Source: Phallusia mammillata
Taxonomy: Eukaryota > Chordata > Ascidiacea > Phlebobranchia > Ascidiidae
Direction: 5' to 3'
Assembly: GCA_003260075.1 (NCBI GenBank)
Contig: QLIY01000615.1
Span: 12,811 to 76,810, forward strand
DNA length: 64,000 nucleotides
Shown here: positions 1 to 13,600 of the stretch, in pieces
Position numbering within the stretch: position 1 is the stretch's first letter
Layout: every line of letters begins with the position of its first letter
The notes under the pieces: model-generated
Database searches by the model: none
The model's input: only the letters and a program-made list of their open reading frames with translations
What the model was told of the DNA's origin: nothing
Program-made: the position numbers and the translations under genes

Positions 1-285
1 CATAGGACCAACAACTCCATATTAAAAGAACTAAAAGTACAACATCAATTCATTAGATTCATGCAAAAACAATCTCTAAAATATTATGGACACATTAATC
101 GACACCCTGAAACGTTGGAATATTTGTGCCTACATGGACGACCCCACGGCAAGAGATCAAGGGGAAGGCAAAGACTGCAATATATAGAGGGAATTAAACA
201 TGCAGTGAATGCCACATCACTTGTGGACCTCACTCGATGCTGCTCAAATCGACAGAGCTGGAAAGAAATAAGTGACAACGTCTAA
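1..285 (+). mobile_element. LINE reverse-transcriptase ORF, C-terminal fragment
   Basis: The frame is open from the first base of the window to a stop at 283-285, so the element is cut by the left edge. The translation carries the tail typical of LINE endonuclease/reverse-transcriptase proteins: a YGHI motif, then HGRPHGKRSRGRQRLQYIE and a C-terminal block ending near a tryptophan in RQSWKEI. This matches the 'GH..R.....GKR.RGRP...W' tail known downstream of the RT domain. No RT catalytic motifs are in view. The following bases (ccgctaagcggatgacac, then a TA-repeat) look like the element's 3' end. It probably sits in an intron or 5' flank of the receptor gene to the right. Clade not assigned. 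Confidence 0.7.
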
Positions 286-527
286 CCGCTAAGCGGATGA
301 CACGTTATATATATATAGGTTCTAGGTTTATAAAGTATCCTAAACTAATGGACAATACTAGTGTAGAAATAGAAACCAAAAGCGTCTCAGTTTCTATTTT
401 TGAAATGGTACATAGTAGGTGGGTGACGTAACAATTGCCCACATTGGTGACGTAACGTATACAAAACAAACAAAGGAGAACAACAATACAAACAACTTTA
501 GCTCTATCATAACTTTACTTTTTGCAG
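286..527. other. non-coding interval, LINE 3' flank and receptor intron
   Basis: Contains a short TA microsatellite (about 308-318) and an intron-like stretch ending in a pyrimidine-rich acceptor (ttactttttgcag) directly before the exon at 528. No gene seen. Confidence 0.5.
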
Positions 528-2439
<1,912 letters not shown>

Positions 2440-5343
2440 AAGAGAAGAATTCCATAAACAAATGTTATATCCGTTTCACTTAACTGACCCACACATTTTG
2501 GTGTAGTGACTGAGGATAACACTGATGTTGTTTTCTTCTTATGTGCATAATATCTTTATTTCAATTCATGTCTGTCGTACATTTCGTCAAAAAGACCCAT
2601 TATTGCAATTTCACATTTGCGACATTTAAACACAAAACCATGTGCGACTCGAAAACTAAGCTTTTTGTACAGTATTTACAGTTTGTCACTTTAACGTGTT
2701 TAGAATCGTAAACCAATACAAAATTAAACCTTCAGTTAGGCACAAAGGAGTGTGCTTAGCCCTACCTAGTGACAACGCATTTCAATATTACAAAACTCGG
2801 TTTTTACGTTTATTGTGACTGAAGATTTTGGTTTTGATTTATTTTGATGGTTTACATCTGTATATAGCGATTAAAATACTACAGCATCTATATACGTGTG
2901 ATATTTTGCGATGGTTGTAATTGCCACGAATTAGCGGTAACAGAGTCATTGTTTTCAAATCCGTGTATAGTGCTCCTAAGAGTTATTGTTGTTAGTATAG
3001 TTGTTCATCGTAGTGATAGCGGTTTTCTGTAAAATAATGTTGATCTGTACAATGCGTATTGATTTGTGCGTTCCACGTTTTAAAGCAACACAATTATAAA
3101 TTGTACTTAGTTGTACAATTTCTACCGCAGAGTAGGGTCATTGTAGCGGTCGGAACTTCAGCCTATTTAAAAATCTGTGCAACCTGGATCTGCACCGACC
3201 GCCGCACTAGGGTTTCCTAATTTGTCTCGAACGCAACGCCGTGTCCCTGACGGATACAAATTTCCTCATTTTTGTTTTTTGCACAACAGCATTGGTTCTC
3301 TGTTAAACAGAAACGTGTGACAATCGCAATAGACAAAATCTAAATTGTTACGCAAAACACTGTTACACAATAAAGCCAATAAAGGATCTATTTTGTGTCC
3401 AAAATCATACAGCGGGTGGAGAAAAATAACACATTTATGTCTGATTTTTACAAACTGGAGAGCTTAAACGCAAATTTGATTTGCCAAAAAATATCGAAAA
3501 AAACTTTTGGGTTGTAAAATTTTAACGTAATATTAGAAGCTAAATTGCCGTTTTTCGTGTAAATTTGGCCACTTTTTTATGTAAACTTTAAATATTTACG
3601 TTCAGCGTGAATTGTCACGGTCAAATGTTAGAACCTAAAAGTTTTATTCGATTTGACCTATCAATTTCGCGTTAAAGCCCACCAGTTTGTAACAAAATCA
3701 GACAATTTATGTGTTTGTTTTTTCTATAGGCCTACCTGCTGTTTTATTTTGGACAGAAAATGGCGTCCATGAGGCTCTATCGCGTAACAATGGGTTGGAC
3801 TACTTGTGTTTTATCTGTACTATATACATATACACACGACGCAAAATGCCCGACAAACAACGAAACTCGTGACGTTAAAAAAGTCATTCTTAACACATAC
3901 ACAGACATTATCGCGACATTAAACTATTACAAATACACACAACCAAGTACATACCAACTTGTTAGGAATCCAGGTTAAATTACAGGCACCTTGACAGACG
4001 TTTCAGCATTTTAATTCAACTCTAACATTCATGCTTTTTTATGCAAGGTAAATAATTCTGAAACTAAATTAGATTACCCACATACTGCAACTACAAAAAG
4101 TACTGCGTATAGCTCAGAAAGAAACTGTAAAACGTGGTCTGCACAAGATACCACCACTAATGACAGCATACGCATTGTTACGTTGGAGATTTCTCCACCA
4201 ATCATGACAGGCGCTTTATTACGTCACAGTAAATAAAGTCAGATTACCTGGCGTAAACAAGACCAGAAACAGGGAAAGAAGGCATATGCAAGTCAATTCT
4301 CGCTGTAGCAATCATTGAAGCACTAAAAACCGTAAGCAACATTTATAGGCACCTGTGTGCTTACCGTGTCGTTGTTTGCGATTTTGTCCTTATTCGATTT
4401 TTGCTTTTGAAGTCTTGCTGCCAAACAAACATTTTCAACTTGTTATTTGTAACATCACGTTCTCTACGCTGAAGCATTCACAACATTTAACTATTTTAAC
4501 ATCAGGTTAACTATTTCGTACTCTGGTTGATGGGAATGTCAAGACCAAGTGATAATTTGACAAACTTGAAAAATGCATACAGTTGAGGCATGGCATCTCC
4601 CCAGAAAACACATTTTCGTCATTTCGATGTCGGATTGTGATCACGACCAGAGGTACCTTTTTGGTCGAAAGTGCCAATTCAAAAGACTCTAGTTAAGACG
4701 TTGTAAGCTGGACGTCGGATTAAAGTCAAAAAGTGATCCAAGCCTGGTATATTTGTGGCAGAAAAAAGAGCTACTAAACCACACAATAACAACACTTATT
4801 AGAATTTAAACATCAAGTCGATGCCACTGGGTGACCGACTGACCGACTCAGTTCAAAACACGAACAAACCGTACATATGCTTTACTGCTGTGGCAAAACG
4901 ACAAAAGTCGACATTTTTGGCGAGAGATGACCAACTGGACATTAAAAAAGTTAGAAACGTGGTCGCATCAGGCAACAAAAACCCAGCTTCAAACCTATCA
5001 CTTTAAGGCCGTCGGTTTGAAAATATATATCGATATTGAGAATATAATCATTGGAGCATCGAACTGTGTTTTTGAACACCTGTTGCTTTTGTTTAACGTA
5101 TTTAATGAAACAAATAACATGATTGAAAAAAGTCTGCACGACTTTTAAATGTGTTTGTTGAAAAGGCAAAAACACATGACACACAACATAAACATGTTTG
5201 AATGTTTTCATTTTAAGTGAATTTTTTTAGCCTGCAATCAGCCGAAAAGTGTCACTCCTCTTAAACATGTGCACGTCACTCGTGGTCTACCTCAATTTGT
5301 CATTAGGTCACTGTTTTGTATCCAACACTGCTCATTTCGTTCA
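2440..5343. other. intergenic / UTR interval without convincing gene
   Basis: AT-rich. AATAAA signals at 3369-3374 and 3378-3383 could end the receptor transcript about 0.9 kb after its stop. An open frame at 3760-3978 (first ATG at 3760, weakly hydrophobic N-terminus, ending at a possible donor after NPG) is the only candidate exon; it matches nothing I recognise. Part of the right side is probably MED27 3' UTR. Confidence 0.4.
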
Positions 5344-8300
5344 TCATGCTCTGCAAGAATCATGGCAAGGCACTGGAATCTTGAAATCCCTCCACAATGG
5401 TGGCAATCCGTTATCCAAGTGTTTACCACAAACTGTGCATGCGTCAGTGAAAAGGGATTTGTAGCTTTGTAGCCAATACTGTACAAAGTAAAAACAAAGT
5501 TTTAAATGATCAATAATAAAGCTTAAAATACGCTCAATTTATTCGAACTGCTAACAAACAGTTGCTCAACATATTTTGCACTTATGATTTCAGAATACAG
5601 TAAAACTCGGTTAAACCAGATTCGTTTAATCTGGATCTTTGCCTATTTTGGATAAAACTTAAGGTACAAACATTATGTAAAGTGGTAAGGCTTTAACTAG
5701 CCGACATTTATTTCGGATCTTTGCCTAAACTGGAAATTTTTTTGGTCCAAACAGGTCCGGATTAACCAAGGTTTAGTGTATTTCTTTGTACCCCCTGTCT
5801 ACAATGACTAAGTGAAGTATATCAAATTGAAATGAAAACTGAAGTAATTACTTATTTAGTGGTATTTGATGTGGATTATTTGATAAATATTTGAGTACCG
5901 CTGACTAAAAAAACCTGAAATAGAATAAAATACACCACTAAGTTTGGCCATTACTGAACGCAAAATCACAAGCCACAATGAAGACCTACAACCGATATAC
6001 ATTCGATACCTTATTTTAATTAGGTTTGAATGATTATTGTCCATTATTTTACAACACAGTTTTCTCTGCAAGGAGAAATGATTGGGTCCCACAAACATGT
6101 ATGTACAAACTTTATTTTACCTATTCTGAAATTGGTCCCACAAATATTCTCAAAGTAAAAACATACCAAGAAATAAAATTTGCAAAACCAGTGGATCGAC
6201 ATACACTTTAAAAATTTACTTACCAGAAGATACTTGAGTGGAAATTCGGGTGGTGATGCTTGATATGTGCTGTATTGTAAAACGGCAGACATGGCGTGAT
6301 CGGTAATTTTTTGCATGCACAAGTATTGTGAATCGGAAAACAAATCCACAGTGTTATTTTCCAGTATAATGTTTTCATCAAGCCCTTTCACCTACACAAA
6401 ATATTTACATACTTATCAATGTGCTTTTAAGAGATGTATTTTGTCAATGGGGCATTATACAAAGGTTTGAAAGCTAAGCAATAAGGTCCATGAAAGATGT
6501 AGACATAACACTGTTATGTATTTTGTTTTGTCAAAAGGCGTTGACAAGCATTTGCTGTTGAGGGAGTTGTGATGGCTTTTCATAAACAATAAAAAAATTA
6601 TTTGTACTTTTTAGCAATAAAAATCAAAAAATTCCCCCCCCCCTATTCTGAAATTGGTCCCACAAATATTCTCAAAGTAAAAACATACCAAAACCAGTGG
6701 ATCAACACACACTTTAAAAATGTACTTACCAGAAGATACTTGAGTGGAAATTCTGGTGGAGATGCTTGGTAGGTGCTATATTGTAAAACGGCAGACATGG
6801 CGTGATCGGTAATTTTTTGCATGCATAAGTATTGTGAATCCGAAAACAAATCTACGGTGTTGTTTTCCAGTATAATGTTTTCATCAAGCCCTTTCACCTA
6901 CACAAAATATTTACATACTTAGCAATGTGCTTTTAAGAGATGTATTTTGTCAATGGGGCATTATAAAAAGGTTTGAAAGCTAAGCAATAACACTGCTATG
7001 TATTTTGTTTTGTCAAAAGGCATTGACAAGCATTTGCTGTTGAGGGAGTTGTGAGGGCTTTTCATAAACAATAAAAAAAATATTTTTACTTTTTAGCAAT
7101 AAAAATCAAAAAATGTAAAAGCAATGAAAAAGTAACTATTTTAAACTGAAAATATGTTATGTTTCAAAGGCGCAATAATGTATAATGTAAGAAACCTAAA
7201 AAGACCTGTAAATTTTGTTGGGGGTCTGCAGACTTTAAATTTATAAAAGGGATCTGTGACTAGAAAAAGAGAGTTCAAAAGCAAAGGAGTTTGCACTGTT
7301 GCAGTATATCGAAAGACACACAATAAAATTGCTCTGTCTATTCACAGAAAACAAACCTAACTTGAAAAACATATATATAAACGTTTTTTTTGGTGCAGAG
7401 TAAATATCTTTGCAAAAACAGTATTAATCTTACCAAAACTTTCTCAATGGTTAGACTTCTCAAAACTATTATGACCACAAACACTCGGCCAACAGCCAAA
7501 TGGACGATCCTTGTGTCACCAGATGCTTGCAGGATTTTCATTGTTGTGTCACTGAGTTGGCGACTCAAAGTTTGCAATGTGTTATCCACAGCTCTGAACA
7601 CAAACAAATCAACATTACAAAAACTACAAGTGGATCCATACCTGGTTCAAGTTGCTGCACTAATAAACTTTGTTGTTGTTTGTGGCATGCTTTGCACACT
7701 CGGTAACACCACTTTTAACAAAAAAGGTCAAAATTTAACTTAAGTGTTATATCACAGTATGCCAGGCCCACTGAAGGCGCCATACCTAATTTCCCGGTCA
7801 CCAAGCATTCACCACCATATGGCAAGGTGTAGGCTAGAAAAATCTAGCCTGCGGCAGGATTCGAACCCACGACAGGAGTCTTTAAAGGACTTGCGAAATC
7901 TCTCACGGCACACTGGTAGTAATAGCGCAAAATTTTTGGCAAATTAAATTGTAAAACTGCATATCACTTGTTAAAAAAACAACTGAATTACATTATCCAG
8001 TTAATTGCATGAACAGGTTTGGCAAAGTGGTGATGCAATTATTCAGATTCATCTGGAGAAGTTGTCAAAGTTAAACAATTTAGACACAGTTTTCTTACTG
8101 GCTTGAAAGGTTAGTAAACTTAGGTGGAGCTGCTCTGCGACGTTTTGCTCCAGCACCAGCCTGAAGTTGTGATCGCTTGATCTGATTGGTCAACATTAAG
8201 CTTGTGGCAATTTGGGCATATTCATGCAATCTGTTGTTCCACTGTAAAGAAAGTTAGTAGTAGGAAGATGGTCGTAGTATTCAACATGGTGATTAAAAAA

Positions 8301-10348
8301 AATGATGATCTAATGCAGGGGTCCACAAATAGTGGGTTGCGACCCAAATTTGGGTCGCGAGACCTTCCAGTCCGGGTCGCAAAATATTTCAAATTTTCCA
8401 AGAATAAAAGCATCGCATCTATAGTATTAATGAACTTTCAGTATTTTCAACTTAATTATTATTGCATTGTTACATATGACTACGTAACTGTTACATACAG
8501 TCTATGTAACAATGCAATAAGTTAAGCGTAAGCATAATAGCAGTCTTAGTATTGATATGTACTTGCTTAGTATTTTCCACAAACTTACATACTAACAAAA
8601 TGCTTGGGTCGCGATAATTTAGAGCAATTTTTTTAGGGTCGCGCCAAACAGTATTTGCGGAATGTATGTCTATGCAAACTATTTTTGAAATAAATCAAAA
8701 ACAAAATAATGTTTAAAACATGTAGTGACTGGTAGCAATACCAATTATTGCAATTACCTGGTATGTCAAGACAGCATCCCTGTATGTGCTATTTTTATCA
8801 GCTATAGAGTCCAAGCTCAAAGCTCCAGAAGGACCCAGAACAGGCAAATCAGTCATAGATGTCATGTTATTGCACATTTTTTCAACCTCACTGCAAACAG
8901 TAAGAAAAATTTATGTAAATTTCTTACAAAAAGGCAAGTAATGAAAAGCAGGTTGTATATACACTATGTGATTTTTGCCATATATCACAGAATATTTTGC
9001 AAGAACAAATTAATATGTCAGTCAAAATTGTTGCATGCTGAAGTTGGGTTTATTTTTATCGGTAAAAGAGAAACATAGCTTCACAATTATATAGTAATCA
9101 CAAAGCTGTAATGACTTCAATGGGTTGTAATGTTATCACTAATTAAAAGTAGAATAGTTAGACAACATACATGCCCTTGTTATCAATGTAGGACTAACAA
9201 CATACTTGTAATCTTTGTTCACTGCTTCAAGATACTCCTGAAATCGTTGGAGAAACTTTTTTCCATCCTTTCCAACAGTAACAGCAGTCTCTGCATCATC
9301 TCCTTTTCCATCTTCTTCTTCATCAGGTTTTACTCCTTCACATAACAAGTTGAAAACATTGGTGACCGTTGACCGAAGCTGCTGAGTTCCTGTTATTGCC
9401 TGCAAAATGTTTGAGGAAATGAAATTTTTATTTTATTTTTTTGAACAATGTTTATTTTGCTGCAAACTTATATTTTACATGGAAAATTAAAACTAGACTG
9501 AAGGGAGAAATGGTGTCCCTCATCAAACGAGGATAAACAGCTAATTGACGATAAACATACCACACAAAATGAAATGTTTGAAGTAATAAAATGATATTCA
9601 ATGTGTTTTGAGGTCATTTCAGCACACTTAATGACTAACAACAACATTTGATCATTCTATTTCAATTAAAATGGCTGTTATCCAAAAAATGCTTTGCAAA
9701 ATATGTTACAAACAACGTTGAAAACAAGCTTTAGGTCTGAACAAATAATGATTAGATTTGAACTGTAATTGGAAGTTCATTGAGTTGAGTTTATTTCGCT
9801 TGGTGAAAAAACAACATAGTAAAACAATCACCAAGCCGGAAATAGCTGCGCAACGTTAAAACGTTATGAAGCACAAAAACATGTAGGGCACAATTGGTGG
9901 ATAGTGGTACACTGCGCTGCAGCTACACCGTATTATAAGGCGCTATGTGTCGGGTGCTCACAAGAAAGTGAGTGCGGCGCAGATTGAGTAAAACATGTCT
10001 GGGGGGGAAACAATGGTGGGACCAGTTGCGGGGGCCCTAGAATCTAACCACCTGTGTTAGGGAAAGAGGGTGGGGTTCGTCAGGAAAAGAAGCCACAGAA
10101 TGAAACCCTGTCGGATATTTTCAAGCGCCGGAAGGAAGAACACACAACAAATCCCTAGTCGCCGTTAATAGTTAACTTGGGACTCATTTGCAGTTAATAT
10201 TATCGGTGAGAGTGTTTTGGCAGTTAATTTAATCATTTAAAATCAATTATGACTATCGCAATATCGCAACTATATAAAGATGTTAGATTTGCAATACCTG
10301 TGACAAAAAGTTCATGTTCAATTTTGCCTGCGCCATGACATCAGACAT
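5344..10348 (-). CDS. MED27: Mediator of RNA polymerase II transcription subunit 27
   Basis: MED27 is a tail/head-linking subunit of the nuclear Mediator complex, which relays activator signals to RNA polymerase II. Seven exons in transcript order: 10298-10348, 9206-9399, 8758-8890, 8099-8241, 7434-7593, 6730-6897 (allelic second copy 6224-6391), 5344-5478; all junctions are GT-AG and in phase, giving about 327 residues (human about 311). Diagnostic stretches: N-terminal MSDVMAQAKL and QQLRSTVTNVFNLL; a basic AKRRR segment; LAVGRVFVVIIVLRSL; VKGLDENIILEN; KITDHAMSAVLQY; C-terminal CTVCGKHLDNGLPPLWRDF ending CHDSC, the zinc-ribbon-like Cys pairs of the family. The start at 10348 aligns with the human N-terminus. 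It is divergent from ERCC4, with 350 bp between the two start codons. The apparent double exon 6 is allelic, not biological, because both copies encode the same 56 residues. Confidence 0.95.
5598..5778. mobile_element. Tc1/mariner-pogo-type MITE with TA target duplication
   Basis: A 181-bp element bounded by TA on both sides. Left terminus CAGTAAAACTCGGTTAAACC, right terminus the imperfect inverse ending GGTTTAGTG. CAGTA-starting termini and a TA duplication are pogo/Tigger-like. No ORF. It sits in the last intron of MED27. Confidence 0.6.
6634..6643. other. 10-nt poly-C junction between allelic copies of MED27 exon 6
   Basis: Sequence from about 6120 to 6633 recurs from 6644 to about 7110 with scattered substitutions and small indels. 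Both copies hold exon 6 with identical translation. Interpreted as two overlapping haplotype contigs separated by a minimum-size gap. Confidence 0.85.
7755..7925 (-). repeat. tRNA-derived SINE-like sequence
   Basis: The reverse strand reads GTCGTGGGTTCGAATCCTGCCGC, a canonical Pol III B box inside a T-arm, preceded by AGTC-CTTTAAA-GACT, which folds like an anticodon arm with a 7-nt loop. The D-arm/A-box side is poor and the acceptor stem does not pair, and a longer non-tRNA body follows. This fits a tRNA-derived SINE in a MED27 intron rather than a working tRNA. Confidence 0.5.
8316..8660. mobile_element. hAT-like non-autonomous element (CAGGGGTCC family), copy 1
   Basis: Starts CAGGGGTCCACAAATAG, contains GGTTGCGACCC and several GGGTCGCG blocks, and ends AGTATTTGCGG. 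The same sequence occurs in reverse orientation at about 50909-51322. The 3' terminus lacks the expected GGACCCCTG, so this copy is truncated. Lies in MED27 intron 3. Confidence 0.55.
9780..10025. repeat. Dispersed repeat R1, copy 1
   Basis: Begins GAGTTGAGTTTATTTCGCTTGG and includes CACCAAGCCGGAAATAGCTG and CTGCAGCTACAC. Closely matching copies lie at about 17305-17560 and a diverged one at about 11545-11745. Read in reverse it ends in an AATAAACTCAACTCA tail, as a retroelement 3' end might. Family unknown. In MED27 intron 1. Confidence 0.55.
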
Positions 10349-10698
10349 ATTTTCCCACTTTTGACAGAACTTTGCACTTTTCAACAATTTTTTGATAAAG
10401 CTTCCAAAATTTAACCTTCTGATTTTATTTTACGGTAGTCTATAGTGCAAAAAATCTCATTCAAACCGTTTAAATGAAGTAATTTAATCGACGCGTTGTA
10501 AAACGAGTCAAAAAATAATAAAACAATCAAAACGCCGAAAAGAACACTTTTACAGTTCGCTGAACAATTTTTTACGCATGCTGTAAAACATGACGAAGCA
10601 GAATTGTTCTTACTCAGCGTTATCTAATGATTACAAACATTTCACAATTTTATGCAATTGCTGGTCCAAACATTCATAATTTATTGTCTGCAAGCAGC
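10349..10698. promoter_or_regulatory. MED27-ERCC4 divergent promoter interval
   Basis: Only 350 bp separate the MED27 start codon (minus, 10348) from the ERCC4 start codon (plus, 10699), so both promoters and both 5' UTRs must share this interval unless trans-splicing supplies 5' ends. No convincing TATA box is seen. Confidence 0.6.
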
Positions 10699-13600
10699 AT
10701 GGGGTCGGAAAAATCTGCTAGTCCGATGGAGTCCATGCTGGAATATGAAAATCAGTTGTTTTTGGACGCATTTCATGAGAATTGTCTTGTTGTACTTTGT
10801 GAGGTAAGAATTTTGTGTGATTTGTAGAAATTTTAAATTTGTAAACATTGGTCGTTAATTTGTGTTTACAGGGACCCCCCCCCCTTTCATGAGAATTGTC
10901 TTGTTGTACTTTGTGAGGTAAGAATTTTGTGTTATTTGTAGAATTTTCAAATTTGTAAACATTGATAATTAATTTATATTTATAGGGCCTTGGCCTGGAA
11001 CGCTTATGTGTCAACTTTTTGCGGCTGTATTGTGACCTAAAGGAGCTTGTTTTTGTCCTGAACTCTGATCAAATGCAACAGGAGTACTACATTGAGAAAT
11101 TGAGGTATTTTTTTATGTGGACAATATTGCCTTAAGCCAGTCTGCAGAGTAAAATATTTTTTATGCCAGTTTATTTTATAGCATGCGGAAATTTAGCAAG
11201 TACTGTCTGGCCCCGTTTATTTTTTGTATTGCACCAGCATCAGCATGCCATATTTTGCAGACTGGACCTATGTGTGCTTGTTACCATCATTGTTTACTTT
11301 TGCAGAGATTTCAACATCTCTCAGTTACCACAAGTGATTACTTCAGAGTTTGGTGCCCAGGAACGCAAGAAAATGTATTCCAAAGGAGGTGTCTTCTTTG
11401 CATCATCTCGTATTCTTGTCATGGATTTATTAGTTGACAGAATTCCTGTACATCTTGTATCAGGAATTATTGTTTTGAAGGTTTTTATGTTTGTTTTTAG
11501 TTGTTTGATTGATTTTTACTTTAAGTCATACTCATATGTTTGGTTGATTTTATTTTGCCGGTGAAACAAATCGTAGCAGCACAATTGCATAAAAATTATC
11601 ACTAAACCGGAGATAACTGCGCAACATTGAGACTGAGAGTTTGAGACTTTATAAAAGGGTAAAAGTAGAGCGTAGATATGGAGGATAGATGGCAAATGCA
11701 CAGCAGTCACACCGTTACTACATCAAGACTGGGGGCTACAGTATTTTTCACTTATTTAGTAAATCACTAGTTGGACTTTACCTAAAGGTGTTATTCTTGC
11801 TCCAGGCTCATAAAATGGCAGACACAAGCATGGAACCTTTTATCATGAGGCTGTTTCGACAGAAAAATAAAGAAGGATTTATCAAGCCCCCCCCCCGATT
11901 CATAACATTTGAATAAAAAAATCTTTGACTTGAATTGTTGGCATGTTTAACAGTACCTGTAGAATCATCTGACTTTAATTTCTAATATTTGACTTTATTT
12001 ACAATGGTGTTTTTTCTTTTTCGATTTATTTCAGCATGTTGTATGTGTGAAATAATATATGTTGTAGTTTCTGAATGAAGTTTTTTATAACCATCATGTC
12101 AATTTGTTTTAGTTTTTATCTAAATTTTACTCATTTTGTGAATCACTATGTATCAATGCAGGCTCATAAAATGGCGGACACAAGCATGGAACCTTTTATC
12201 ATGAGGCTGTTTCGACAGAAAAACAAAGAAGGGTTTATCAAACCCCCCCCCCCTAGATTTCATTCTAGTGTGATAGCATGTCTGGAAAAACACAAGGTTT
12301 GCTCACTTAAATAAAATTGTTTATTAAATGTTGTGACTATAGTAAAAGCTACTTAGCCTATGTATTCAATCAGTATTTTAAACCCACATTACATCTCATG
12401 CATTCAGTCTATTAAACTTGGCAATAAATGATTTTAGCAAGGTTTGTTTATTTAGTTTAAAACAGTGGTTCCCAACCTGGGGTTTGCGGACCCCCAAGGG
12501 GTCCAGGAGATGGTTTTAGGGGGTCCGTGGAGGCAAACATTCTTAGTACCATTTACCAACAGAACAATATTTTTAAGTTTCCAAACCGCTTTTACAATCC
12601 TGCATACATGTGCAAACTGTTTATCAAACATTTGTATCAGGAAAACTTACTTTTTGTGTGATTGTTATCCCTATTGTGACACCACAACATGCATAAACCA
12701 TCATTTATTGTACACCAGACAATTATGTCTTTGTTGCGTTAACTGCTACATATTTATTGAGATTTAAGGACTGCAAATGTTAATTAAAAATCGTATAATA
12801 ACGTATAATGCAGGAAACGAAAAACATAACAAGACTAAATTACTTAGTTAGGTGGTCTGCGGACCTATAAAATTTACAAAAGGGGTCCATGACTACAAAA
12901 AGGTTGGGAACCACTGGTTTAAAACAATTATGGGTAATCACAGATGCCATTTCACCGCACACTAACTTACATGACTACTGCCTATCTGGCTCATTTTTCT
13001 GGTAGTTGCAGGTTTTGAGTATTTTCATAGAAAAGCTTAGCAAATGAAAAGTGCTCTCCCCCCCCCCCGACCCAATTTGGAACCAGCTGGGTTCTAAAAC
13101 AAAGCATTTAGTTTCGGATTTGCGAATGCTTCGCCAACTGCTGCAGGCATTGTCCCAATATGACTGTGTCACTCCCCCCCCCCTTAAACAAAATTGTTTG
13201 ATAAATTTTGGGACCATAATTAAAGCTACTAATATGTTTGATTAATTTTATTAAAACATTTTGCATTCCCATACTTTCAGTCTATTAGATTTGGCAATAA
13301 ATGATTTTAGCTACATTTGTTTATTTAGTTTAATACAATTACGACTAATCGCAGATGCCATTTTACTGTACACTGACTTTCAAAACTACCGCCTATCTGG
13401 CTCATTTTTCTGGGTATTGCATGTTTTGATTAATTTTATAAAGAAGCTTAGCAAATAGATGCTGCTCATGCTGATTAATATCATCTGCTCATTTTGAAAA
13501 CAATACCAACACAAAACTGTATTTTACATTTATACAGCCTGAAGCAATAGAAATATCTGTTGATCTGACACCATCAATGAGGAAAATTCAGACTTCTTTA

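Noticed and set aside
84-278. Minus-strand ORF opposite the LINE fragment, and similar reverse-strand frames over real exons
   Set aside because: They are antisense shadows of recognised coding sequence.
6224-6897. Tandem duplication of MED27 exon 6
   Set aside because: Introns on both sides are duplicated with it and a 10-nt filler sits at the boundary; both copies encode the same residues. This is allelic overlap, not an alternative exon.
7755-7925. A working tRNA with anticodon UUA (ochre suppressor)
   Set aside because: The anticodon loop and T-arm fold, but the D-arm is poor, the acceptor stem does not pair and the similarity sits inside a longer repeat-like body; a SINE is the simpler reading.
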